Shown: piece by piece, positions 1 through 6,643 of the stretch | Numbering within the stretch: position 1 is the first letter of the stretch | Layout: every line of letters begins with the position of its first letter | Assembly: GCA_026984555.1 (NCBI GenBank) | Contig: JALSRY010000775.1 | Location: forward strand, 1-6,643 | Reading direction: 5' to 3' | DNA: 6,643 bases | Origin: Phycisphaerae bacterium | GTDB lineage: Bacteria; Planctomycetota; Phycisphaerae; UBA1845; Fen-1342 | Made by a program: the position numbers and the translations under genes | The notes under the pieces: model-generated | Told to the model about the DNA's origin: nothing | The model's database searches: none | Seen by the model: only the letters and a program-made list of their open reading frames with translations

Positions 1-2
1 TG

Positions 3-131
3 CAAGCGGGCGACCGGGCGGCGGCCATCGCCAAGTTGTCCGACGCGCTCGATATCGCCGAGGCGCTCGAACTGCCTGAGCAGGAAGACCTGCGCAAGCA
101 GCTCGCGGCGTGGCGCAAGCAACGTCCTTGA
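3..131 (+). CDS. C-terminal fragment of an unidentified protein
   Basis: An open frame enters from the left edge and ends at TGA 129-131, giving 42 visible residues. The fragment is rich in Ala, Leu, Glu, Arg and Lys (it includes AAIAKLSDALDIAEALEL and ends WRKQRP). It looks wholly alpha-helical and amphipathic, as at the end of a TPR-like or other helical protein, but no family-specific motif is visible. The strongly G/C third positions fit a real high-GC gene. It converges on hutI, whose stop codon is only 25 bp away. The function cannot be assigned because the body of the gene lies outside the window; even its coding status rests only on frame and composition. Confidence 0.55.
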   Translation, partial: QAGDRAAAIAKLSDALDIAEALELPEQEDLRKQLAAWRKQRP

Positions 132-142
132 ACGGCGCTCGA

Positions 143-156
143 CGCCCGGCGCCGGC
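143..156. terminator. Palindrome between convergent genes, possible bidirectional terminator
   Basis: The 10-bp perfect palindrome CCGGCGCCGG (146-155) fills most of the 25-bp gap between the stop of the left-edge gene and the stop of hutI. It could form a short GC hairpin in either transcript. No T-run follows on either strand, so it is not a classical intrinsic terminator. The call rests mainly on its position. Confidence 0.25.
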
Positions 157-1428
157 TCAGGTCTCCGGTGGTGCTTGCTCCGTTGCACTTGGGGGTATCC
201 AGATGAGCTCGCCTCGTTTGGCGATCGCCGCCACGAGTTGTCTCCCCGGCGTGTAGAACCACTCGTTGAGGGTCGGCGCGGCGAGAACCACCACGTCCGC
301 GTCGTAACCCCGCTGGATGGCACCGATCCGATGCTGCTCCCCGATTGCGGCCGCCGCGTTGGCTGTTGTCGCCGCCAGCACTTCCGTGGGCAGCATGTGC
401 ATTTGGCAGCAGGCGATGTTCATGACCAGGGGGAGTGATTCGATCATGCACGAACCGGGGTTGTAGTCGGTGGCCAAGGCCACGGGCAGGCCCGCGTCGA
501 TCAGCCGCCGGGCGTCGCAATGCTCGATGCCGAGGAAAAACGATGTGCCCGGTAGCAAGACGCCGATCGTGCCCGCGTCGCGCAGGGCCGCGATGCCGGC
601 GTCGTCGATTTTTTCCAGGTGGTCGGCGGAAACCGCATGCAGCTCACCAGCGAGCCGCGATGCGCCGATCTGTTCGAGCTCGTCGGCGTGGAGCTTGGGA
701 CGCAGCCCCACCTCGGCGGCCCGTGTCAATACGCGTCGGGCCTGCTCGACCGTGAACGCCCCCGCATCGCAGAACACGTCGCAAAAACGCGCCAGCCCCT
801 CGTCGGCGATTTGCCGCAACAGCTCGGGCGCACTGATCCTGTCGATGTATTCGTCAGGTCGGCCCTCGTACTCGGCCGGCACGGCGTGGGCACCGAGGTA
901 CGTGGGAACGAGCTCGATCGGCAGTTCCTTGTTCATCTCGGCGATGGCCCGCAACTGCTTGAGTTCGTGCTCGGGCGCCAGACCGTAGCCGCTCTTGCAC
1001 TCGATGGTTGTGACGCCGCGGGTGGCCATACGCGCGAGGACATGGAAGTTCGATTCGACGAGTTGGTCTTCGCTTGCTTCTCGGACCGCTTGCGTCGTCA
1101 CGCGGATTCCGCCCCCGGCTTGCATGATCGACAGGTAGGATTCGCCCGCGATCCGCCGGGCGAACTCGTCAGCGCGGTTGCCGACGAATGGGACATGCGT
1201 GTGGGCGTCGATAAGTCCCGGAATGACGGTGGCGCCGCGCAAGTCCAGGGTTTGTTCGTCCTCCAGACGCGACGGTGCGTCCGCGGCGGGTCCGAACCAG
1301 CCGATCTTTCCGTATCGAATCTCGAGCGTCGCGTCGTGGATAAGCGGGATGTCGCGCATCGCCGGACCGGCCAGCGGACCGGGAGGCACGGCGGCGAGCG
1401 TATCGATGTTCTTCATCACGATGGACAT
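157..1428 (-). CDS. hutI: Imidazolonepropionase (histidine degradation)
   Basis: HutI hydrolyses 4-imidazolone-5-propanoate to N-formimino-L-glutamate, the third step of histidine catabolism, in the cytoplasm. The 423-residue product has the family's usual length and belongs to the amidohydrolase superfamily. Visible marks are the HxH metal motif in IDAHTHVPFVGNR (H76, H78), GGGIRVTT near 105, ECKSGYG near 143-149, GAH with H181, HADE with metal ligand H247 and catalytic E250, SADH with H270, and ATDYNPGS with D321. These align well with the known metal and active-site residues of Bacillus HutI. I chose the ATG at 1428 because GGAG (1436-1439) lies 7 nt upstream; an extension to 1500 adds an Arg-rich tail without homologous character. 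No other hut gene is in the window. It is divergent from the small secreted-protein gene, with 152 bp between them. Confidence 0.96.
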   Translation of the reverse strand: MSIVMKNIDTLAAVPPGPLAGPAMRDIPLIHDATLEIRYGKIGWFGPAADAPSRLEDEQTLDLRGATVIPGLIDAHTHVPFVGNRADEFARRIAGESYLSIMQAGGGIRVTTQAVREASEDQLVESNFHVLARMATRGVTTIECKSGYGLAPEHELKQLRAIAEMNKELPIELVPTYLGAHAVPAEYEGRPDEYIDRISAPELLRQIADEGLARFCDVFCDAGAFTVEQARRVLTRAAEVGLRPKLHADELEQIGASRLAGELHAVSADHLEKIDDAGIAALRDAGTIGVLLPGTSFFLGIEHCDARRLIDAGLPVALATDYNPGSCMIESLPLVMNIACCQMHMLPTEVLAATTANAAAAIGEQHRIGAIQRGYDADVVVLAAPTLNEWFYTPGRQLVAAIAKRGELIWIPPSATEQAPPET

Positions 1429-1580
1429 GGGCCAACTCCGCGTTGTTCTCTGCAAGCCGTGGGGTAATCTGCGACTCTCGCGATTTCCGGTTGGTTCCAA
1501 CCTTGCCGGTCGGTTGGGGTCTCCGATAATGCACGCAGCATACTTCGTCGTAGATCACTTGGAAACTTCGGGAGTTGCCC
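1429..1580. promoter_or_regulatory. Divergent intergenic region of hutI and the secreted-protein gene
   Basis: This 152-bp region must carry the signals for both divergent genes. It contains the inverted repeat GGTTGG-TT-CCAACC (1489-1502) and a further GGTTGG at 1512-1517. An operator role is inferred from position only. No convincing promoter hexamers were found for hutI on the minus strand. The Shine-Dalgarno contexts of the two genes are nearly identical: GGAGTTGGCCC before hutI and GGAGTTGCCC before the secreted-protein gene. Confidence 0.45.
1503..1530 (+). promoter_or_regulatory. Candidate sigma70-type promoter of the secreted-protein gene
   Basis: TTGCCG (1503-1508, 4 of 6 matches to TTGACA) lies 16 bp before GATAAT (1525-1530, 5 of 6 matches to TATAAT). 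This would start transcription near 1537, about 44 nt before the ATG at 1581. The -35 box abuts the GGTTGG-TT-CCAACC inverted repeat and the spacer contains another GGTTGG, so a protein bound there could affect this promoter. Prediction by eye; promoters of this phylum are poorly characterised. Confidence 0.35.
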
Positions 1581-2105
1581 ATGATCGCCCGCCGACTTGT
1601 TTCGTCCAGCCTGTGTATGGCCGGCCTGATCGCCATGATGCCTGGCAGTTGTATGCTCACCGTTTCGCCGGGGGCCGGAGAGAGCGGCGGGGGGGCCGGA
1701 AGCGATCCCGGAAACGGTACCGGTACGACCATCACCGTGCGCATCGTCAACGATACACCCAACACGCTCGATCCCGAGATTTATGTTGCCGCGACTTCCG
1801 GCCAGCCCGCCGACCTCTTCGTCGCCGGCAACAAGTACACCGATTTCGGCGTCGGAAGATTGGGGATCCTCGTTGCCGGCGGCAATGCCAGCTTCACCGT
1901 CGATTGTGATGCGGCGGCCATGATCGGAACGCGCGGGGGCAGTTTCGGCGGCGGCGATGACGGCAACGATCTCAACAACCCCGCCGGCACCGGCTTGCAA
2001 CGCGTCCTCACGCGGGAACTCGTATTCTTCTGCGGCGACACGATTACTTTCACGTACCACCGCGACGGCGAGGGTTTCACGACGACATTCGATCTCGACC
2101 CCTGA
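1581..2105 (+). CDS. Exported Gly-rich protein of unknown function, possible lipoprotein
   Basis: 174 residues. The N-terminus is a typical export signal: MIARR, then a hydrophobic stretch (about 6-20) ending MMPGSC. C24 could be a lipidated cysteine, but the P-G-S positions before it are a poor lipobox, so ordinary signal-peptidase cleavage is equally possible. A flexible Gly/Ser/Pro-rich segment follows (about 29-50), then a probable beta-rich domain: TTITVRIVNDTPNTLDPEIY (49-68), a Gly/Asp-rich loop GGSFGGGDDGNDLNN (119-133), and CGDTITFTYHRDGEGFTTTF (151-170). C109 and C151 could form a disulfide. I recall proteins of this style from Phycisphaerae-type genomes but cannot name a family. 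The ATG at 1581 is preferred over TTG at 1575 because GGGAG (1570-1574) lies 6 nt before it and would abut the TTG. Apparently monocistronic. Confidence 0.75.
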   Translation: MIARRLVSSSLCMAGLIAMMPGSCMLTVSPGAGESGGGAGSDPGNGTGTTITVRIVNDTPNTLDPEIYVAATSGQPADLFVAGNKYTDFGVGRLGILVAGGNASFTVDCDAAAMIGTRGGSFGGGDDGNDLNNPAGTGLQRVLTRELVFFCGDTITFTYHRDGEGFTTTFDLDP

Positions 2106-2296
2106 CCGGGAACGCTCGCGTTTCGGCACGGCCGGTGGCTGTATTGCGGATGGGGCGTGGACGGCTGACCGACGGGCATCGCGGGCCTCGTCCATCGAAT
2201 CACCAAGCAACGATCAGACCGGACCGGCGGGCGACGACCGGACGGGGACGCCCGGCGAACACGGACCGAGCCTCGGCCATCGCACTCGGCGTGCGA
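2106..2296. other. Non-coding spacer between the secreted-protein gene and tRNA-Ser
   Basis: About 190 bp without a convincing gene. Short frames cross it on both strands but lack ribosome sites and recognisable protein character. Near 2218-2244 there are repeated GACCGGA-like words, probably by-products of composition. No U-rich terminator follows the secreted-protein gene. The only clear structure is the hairpin directly next to the tRNA, listed separately. Confidence 0.5.
2280..2296 (-). terminator. Hairpin abutting the tRNA-Ser 3' end
   Basis: TCGCAC (2280-2285) and GTGCGA (2291-2296) form a perfect 6-bp stem with a 5-nt loop, starting at the base right after the tRNA discriminator. Transcribed from the minus strand, it would fold immediately 3' of the tRNA. 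It may act in termination or 3' processing. There is no U-tract after it, so an intrinsic terminator is uncertain. Confidence 0.3.
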
Positions 2297-2381
2297 CGGA
2301 GAGGGCGGGATTCGAACCCGCGGAACCTTGCGGTTCACCGGTTTTCAAGACCGGCTCCTTAAGCCACTCGGACACCTCTCC
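2297..2381 (-). tRNA. trnS-UGA: tRNA-Ser (anticodon UGA)
   Basis: Read on the minus strand, the 85-nt sequence folds as a class II tRNA. The 7-bp acceptor stem is GGAGAGG (2375-2381) with CCTCTCC (2298-2304), and the discriminator base at 2297 is G, as expected for serine. The anticodon arm is CCGGT-CTTGAAA-ACCGG with anticodon TGA at 2345-2347, which reads UCN codons, chiefly UCA. The long variable arm contains the stem GAACC-GCAA-GGTTC, diagnostic of the Ser/Leu class. The T arm is CGGGTTCGAATCCCG. CCA is not encoded and must be added after transcription. It lies 121 bp downstream of the ABC ATPase gene on the same strand. No integrase or flanking direct repeat suggests use as an integration site. 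Confidence 0.97.
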
Positions 2382-2446
2382 AGGCGGCGCGGCAGCGGGT
2401 CATAGGCGTGAATCGCCGGCACCCGCCGACCGTTTGCGGCTATTCG

Positions 2447-2474
2447 AGTGTATCCCCCCGAGGCGATCGTGCAA
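2447..2474 (-). promoter_or_regulatory. Weak candidate promoter for tRNA-Ser
   Basis: On the minus strand TTGCAC (2469-2474) is followed after 16 bp by TACACT (2447-2452). This would start transcription near 2440, about 60 nt before the mature tRNA. Both boxes are only partial matches (3 of 6 and 4 of 6), so co-transcription from the ATPase gene upstream is also possible. Confidence 0.22.
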
Positions 2475-2502
2475 CGGGTGAAGTCCGGTCCGTCGGGATG
2501 GC

Positions 2503-3726
<1,224 letters not shown>

Positions 3727-3815
3727 GGCAACGGTTTCTGTTTCGCGGTCTCGGGGGCCGCGGGGGGTTCGGGTTTTCGCCAGGCCTCGCGCTGTGCTTC
3801 GGCGGGGCAGGCCGG
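3727..3815 (-). other. Spacer between the adaptor and ATPase genes
   Basis: 89 bp, C-rich on the coding strand (G-runs near 3753-3768 on the plus strand). No ribosome site is evident before the GTG of the ATPase gene, and no terminator or reading frame is evident. The length is compatible with a single transcript. Confidence 0.4.
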
Positions 3816-5189
3816 TTATGGGTGTCCGCGTTTCTTCACCTGGGGTAGCCGGGTGAACACCTCGACGCCTTCCTTGGGCATCGGGTTACCGCCGAGGGTA
3901 CGCACGAGTTGCGTCTTGTCGCCGTCGGTGATACCGAACTGGCACGGGAGAAATTTCTTGCCGAACGCCTCGCGCGAACCGGGTGGTGGCGGCGTCTTGA
4001 CCCAGATGCCGCGCTCGTCCTGGTACGTCATCACGGCTTCGGCGGGAACCAGCAGCGCGTTCGTGGCGCTTTCGACGGTGAACTCGACTTGGGCCTGCGT
4101 GCCCAGCGGCAGCTTGCTGCGGTTCTTGTCGGTCACGATTACGTGGACGTTGAACTGGATGACCGCGGCGCCGGTATTGAGCTGGCCCTGCGGCTCGACC
4201 CGCTCGATGCGTCCCTCGAAGGTTTCTTCCGGGAATGCGTCCACGGTCAGCGTGACGATGCCCGAGCGTTGTTCGAGCGCCGCCTTGTCTTCGCGGACTG
4301 CGTCGCGCAGGCCGGGGAGCTCGGGCAGGGCGTCGACCGGCGAAATGTCGAGCACGCGGCCGATATCGGATTCATCCACGCGGGCCAGCACCTTGAGCTT
4401 GGAGACGTCGGCGAGCGTCATCACGGGGGTGCCGCCTGTGAAGCCCTGCGTCGCCGACTGGACCAGCATGCCCTCGGTGACGCGGACCTCGGTGACGATG
4501 GCGTTCTGCGGGGCGACGATCGTCGTTTCCGAAAGGCGCTCCTGGGCATCCTCGACCTGTTTCGTGGCCTCCTCCACCGCCGCATGCTGGATGACGACGT
4601 TCTGCTGCGCATCCTTGAGCGCGGCCTTTGCGATTTCGACGCTCGCCTCGGCACTGCGGATCTGGGCGTCGGCGATCTGGCGGCGGAGACGCAGTACCTT
4701 GATCGCCTTGACGTTGGAAGAACTCGGGTGTTTCTCGTTCCAGTCCAGATCGACGTCGATCACTTCCGCGTTGTGCTTGAGCTCGTCCACGTGGGCCTGG
4801 GCGCTGAGGATGTTCTCACGCGCCCGTTCGACGGCGACTTTGGCCTGCGCGAGCAGGGCCTTGACCCGAGTCAGGCCGGCTTGGGCCTGGACGAGTCGGC
4901 GCTGCTCGTCATCCTTCTTGAGTACGACCAGCGTGTCGCCCTTCTTGACGTAGTCGCCGGGAGCAACCGCGATCTTGATGACCTCCCCCGAGGCCTTCGA
5001 CTTGATGATGATCTGCTTGTTGGCCTCGATCAGGCCCGAAGCGCTGATGGGCACGCGGATGTCGCCGCGGGTGATCTTGCCGAACTTGGGCTTGGCGGAT
5101 TCGGGCGTATAACGCACATAGGTGCGCATGTAATACCACACCCCGCCGATCAGCGCCATCACCAACGCCAGTAACAGCCATTTCTTCAT
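3816..5189 (-). CDS. MacA/HlyD-type periplasmic adaptor of an export complex
   Basis: 457 residues. Membrane-fusion proteins sit in the inner membrane and periplasm and link an inner-membrane transporter to an outer-membrane channel. A signal-anchor occupies residues about 3-22 (KKWLLLALVMALIGGVWYYM). The first half of the lipoyl-like domain follows (about 58-92, IKSKASGEVIKIAVAPGDYVKKGD). Next is a long alpha-hairpin (about 95-143 and 160-220, Ala/Gln/Glu-rich heptads) with a tip near 144-160, then the second lipoyl half (about 223-248). A beta-barrel begins at VMTLADVSKLKVLARVDESDIG, and a membrane-proximal part follows LLVPAEAVM (about 379-387). Start ATG 5189 is supported by AGAGG at 5198-5202, 8 nt upstream. 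Odd points are an extra segment of about 30 residues inside the beta-barrel (about 280-311) and a hairpin tip without an obvious TolC-binding R-L-S pattern. It precedes the ABC ATPase gene, so a MacA-like partner role is likely. Confidence 0.91.
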   Translation of the reverse strand: MKKWLLLALVMALIGGVWYYMRTYVRYTPESAKPKFGKITRGDIRVPISASGLIEANKQIIIKSKASGEVIKIAVAPGDYVKKGDTLVVLKKDDEQRRLVQAQAGLTRVKALLAQAKVAVERARENILSAQAHVDELKHNAEVIDVDLDWNEKHPSSSNVKAIKVLRLRRQIADAQIRSAEASVEIAKAALKDAQQNVVIQHAAVEEATKQVEDAQERLSETTIVAPQNAIVTEVRVTEGMLVQSATQGFTGGTPVMTLADVSKLKVLARVDESDIGRVLDISPVDALPELPGLRDAVREDKAALEQRSGIVTLTVDAFPEETFEGRIERVEPQGQLNTGAAVIQFNVHVIVTDKNRSKLPLGTQAQVEFTVESATNALLVPAEAVMTYQDERGIWVKTPPPPGSREAFGKKFLPCQFGITDGDKTQLVRTLGGNPMPKEGVEVFTRLPQVKKRGHP

Positions 5190-5437
5190 GCTTGCTGCCT
5201 CTGCGCACCGCGAATCTCGTCGCGGAGCCGGTCCGCCGCGGTTTCGAGCCTTACCTCCTGACACGGGGTGGAGGTCGGTTCGCGTCGCCGAGCCGTCTGC
5301 CCGGCGCTAAATCGTATGACGATGCGGCCCGCGCGGCGAGCCCTGCCGGGCTCGGTTGGGTCCGAGGGGTCGCCCTCGACGCTCTCGGCCTGCATTGTCC
5401 TGGAGTTCGCCCCTATCGGGTACGCTCCATCCGACAT
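5186..5437 (-). CDS. Possible small ORF overlapping the adaptor start (doubtful)
   Basis: An 83-codon frame beginning MSDGAYPIG ends at TGA 5186-5188 and overlaps the adaptor ATG by the ATGA arrangement typical of translational coupling. About three quarters of third positions are G or C, which fits the region. Against it: the peptide is Arg/Glu/Pro-rich with no recognisable motif, it uses several AGG and ATA codons, and the only purine-rich site (GGGG, 5440-5443) is too close to the ATG. It may be an untranslated leader. An internal ATG (the codon of MQAESV) is an alternative start. Confidence 0.25.
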   Translation of the reverse strand: MSDGAYPIGANSRTMQAESVEGDPSDPTEPGRARRAGRIVIRFSAGQTARRREPTSTPCQEVRLETAADRLRDEIRGAQRQQA

Positions 5438-5456
5438 TTCCCCAGGATGGTCTTGC
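5190..5456 (-). promoter_or_regulatory. Gap between ald and the adaptor gene, likely leader and promoter
   Basis: 267 bp. It contains a strong hairpin CGAGCCC-TGCC-GGGCTCG (5337-5354, 7-bp stem, no U-run on either side), an inverted repeat ATCGT-ATG-ACGAT (5311-5323), and one copy of CCAACCG (5353-5359 in minus-strand sense) overlapping the hairpin edge. TACGAT (5311-5316, minus) could be a -10 box but no -35 is convincing. The hairpin may terminate ald transcription, or it may control the adaptor operon; the sequence alone does not decide. Confidence 0.4.
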
Positions 5457-6572
5457 TCAGGCCGCCTGGGGCTCGAACGGCGTATAGGGCAGGTCGAAAG
5501 CATCCGCGACCGCCTTGTTCGTGATCTTGCCGTGGACGATGTTCACGCCCAAGGCCAGGCCCGGGTCGCTGGCGGCGGCGTGTTGCCAACCCTCGTTCGC
5601 GAGCCTGATGAGGTAGGGCATCGTCGCGTTGGTCAGTCCGAAGGTGCTGGTGCGGCCGACGGCACCGGGCATGTTGGCAACGCCGTAATGGACGACGCCA
5701 TCAACGACATAGGTGGGGTCGGCGTGGGTCGTCGGGCGGGTGGTTTCACAGCAGCCACCCTGGTCGACGCCGACATCCACGATGACGGCCCCCTGTTTCA
5801 TGAGCGAAAGGTAATCGCGCGGAACAAGGGTGGGGCAGCGGGCTCCGGGGATCAGCACCGCCCCGATGACGAGGTCGGCTTCGGATAGATGGCGTCGAAT
5901 CGATTCGGGGGTGCTGTAGACGGTACGGACGTTGGGCGGCATGACGTGTTCGAGGTATCGCAGGCGGTAGAGGTCGATATCCATCACGACCACGCGGGCA
6001 CCCAGGCCCGCCGCGATCTGGGCGGCGTTGCTGCCGACGATTCCGCCCCCGATGATCAGGACGTTGGCGGGTTCGACGCCGGGGATACCACCAAGTAGGA
6101 TTCCGCGTCCCATCATAGGTTTTTCGAGGTACTTTGCGCCTTCCTGGATGCTCATGCGACCGGCGACTTCGCTCATCGGTTCGAGCAGCGGGAGACGCCC
6201 TTTTTCGTCCTGGATGGTTTCATACACGATCGAGACGCAGCCGCTGTCCCGGACCCCCTCGGTGAGCTTGCGGTCGGCCGCGAAGTGCATGTAGGTGAAG
6301 ATGACGTGCCGCTCGGTGAGCATTTCGATTTCTTGCGGCAGTGTTTCCTTGACCTTGCAAATCAGCTCCGCGTTTCCGTAGACCTCTTGCGGGCTGCTGG
6401 CGATTTCCGCCCCGTAGGCCTGATAATCCTCGTCCGGGATGCCGGAACCAGCCCCCGCACCCTGCTCCACGAGCACTCGATGTCCGTAACGCTTGAGCTG
6501 TTCCACGCCGGCAGGCGTGATCGCCACACGGTATTCGTGCGACTTAATCTCTTTCGGAACGCCGACGATCAT
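5457..6572 (-). CDS. ald: Alanine dehydrogenase (NAD-dependent)
   Basis: Ald catalyses the reversible oxidative deamination of L-alanine to pyruvate and ammonium with NAD+, in the cytoplasm and usually as a hexamer. The 371-residue product has the family length. The N-terminal substrate domain opens MIVGVPKEIKSHEYRVAITP with R15, and continues with K75 (in KVKE), H96 (TYMH) and EPMSEVAGRM (131-140). The Rossmann fold has the glycine motif GGGIVG (175-180) and D198 for the NAD ribose. D270 lies in DVGVDQGGC, followed by HYGVANMPGAVGRTST (295-310). R15, K75, H96 and D270 fall at the same positions as in the Bacillus and Mycobacterium enzymes. The start at 6572 is supported by AGGAG (6579-6583) 6 nt upstream; an upstream extension to 6611 is outside the conserved fold. 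It is the first in a run of minus-strand genes but is separated from the adaptor by 267 bp. Confidence 0.97.
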   Translation of the reverse strand: MIVGVPKEIKSHEYRVAITPAGVEQLKRYGHRVLVEQGAGAGSGIPDEDYQAYGAEIASSPQEVYGNAELICKVKETLPQEIEMLTERHVIFTYMHFAADRKLTEGVRDSGCVSIVYETIQDEKGRLPLLEPMSEVAGRMSIQEGAKYLEKPMMGRGILLGGIPGVEPANVLIIGGGIVGSNAAQIAAGLGARVVVMDIDLYRLRYLEHVMPPNVRTVYSTPESIRRHLSEADLVIGAVLIPGARCPTLVPRDYLSLMKQGAVIVDVGVDQGGCCETTRPTTHADPTYVVDGVVHYGVANMPGAVGRTSTFGLTNATMPYLIRLANEGWQHAAASDPGLALGVNIVHGKITNKAVADAFDLPYTPFEPQAA

Positions 6573-6643
6573 CCCGTACTCCTGCCACTGTCCCGGTTGG
6601 TCGATGTACACGACAGGCCACCCTCCGCAGGCGACCGCAAGCG
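6573..6643 (-). promoter_or_regulatory. Upstream region of ald (cut by the window edge)
   Basis: 71 bp are visible. It holds the ald ribosome site (6579-6583), one ACCAACCGG copy in minus-strand sense (6593-6601), and an inverted repeat GTCG-N7-CGAC (6600-6614) around TGTACA. No complete promoter is recognised; the -35/-10 may lie beyond the edge. Confidence 0.35.

Noticed and set aside
619..1467. A 282-codon plus-strand open frame opposite hutI.
   Set aside because: hutI on the other strand carries every catalytic residue of its family; the plus-strand frame has no recognisable protein features.
1429..1500. N-terminal extension of hutI by 24 codons.
   Set aside because: The added residues are Arg-rich and unlike HutI N-termini, and the ATG at 1428 has a well-spaced GGAG.
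1416..2210. A minus-strand frame of 264 codons across the divergent region and the secreted-protein gene.
   Set aside because: It overlaps both genes, lacks a ribosome site, and its composition is that of an antisense frame. The plus-strand gene has a signal peptide and a good ribosome site.
2297..2381. tRNA-Ser as an integration site for a mobile element.
   Set aside because: No integrase, no partial tRNA duplicate or direct repeat, and no composition shift is visible on either side.
3909..5174. A 421-codon plus-strand open frame opposite the adaptor gene.
   Set aside because: Antisense shadow: Asp/Leu/Gly/Arg-rich, no motifs, no ribosome site, entirely within the adaptor gene.

Overview
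The window is a high-GC stretch (roughly 60-65% by eye) of a bacterial chromosome. It carries ordinary housekeeping and catabolic genes, most of them on the minus strand. The small secreted Gly-rich protein and the MacA-like adaptor paired with an unusual ATPase look like Planctomycetota, possibly Phycisphaerae. That assignment is my impression from protein style, not a computed result. I see no phage, insertion sequence, CRISPR or integrase signal.

Layout from left to right. Positions 3-131 (+) hold the last 42 codons of an unidentified protein. It converges on hutI (157-1428, minus), imidazolonepropionase of histidine degradation, with all metal-site and catalytic residues visible. A 152-bp divergent region separates hutI from a plus-strand gene (1581-2105) for a 174-residue exported protein of unknown function. 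After about 190 bp with no convincing gene comes tRNA-Ser(UGA) (2297-2381, minus). Then, still on the minus strand and listed in transcription order, come ald (6572-5457), a 267-bp gap with a possible 83-codon ORF and two inverted repeats, a MacA/HlyD-type periplasmic adaptor (5189-3816), and a LolD/MacB-type ABC ATPase with an extra C-terminal membrane domain (3726-2503).

How the genes fit together. The adaptor and ATPase form a probable two-gene export operon. No FtsX/MacB-type permease or TolC-type outer-membrane factor lies in the window. Instead the ATPase has an Ala/Pro-rich linker and three predicted membrane helices, an arrangement I do not recognise as standard. hutI and ald are both amino-acid catabolism genes. 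The short motif CCAACCG (minus-strand sense) occurs upstream of hutI (twice), the adaptor and ald; by my scan five of the six GGTTGG/CCAACC occurrences in the window are intergenic. I regard the ATPase architecture, the missing permease and this shared motif as the observations most worth following up. I do not see clear evidence of a wholly new system.
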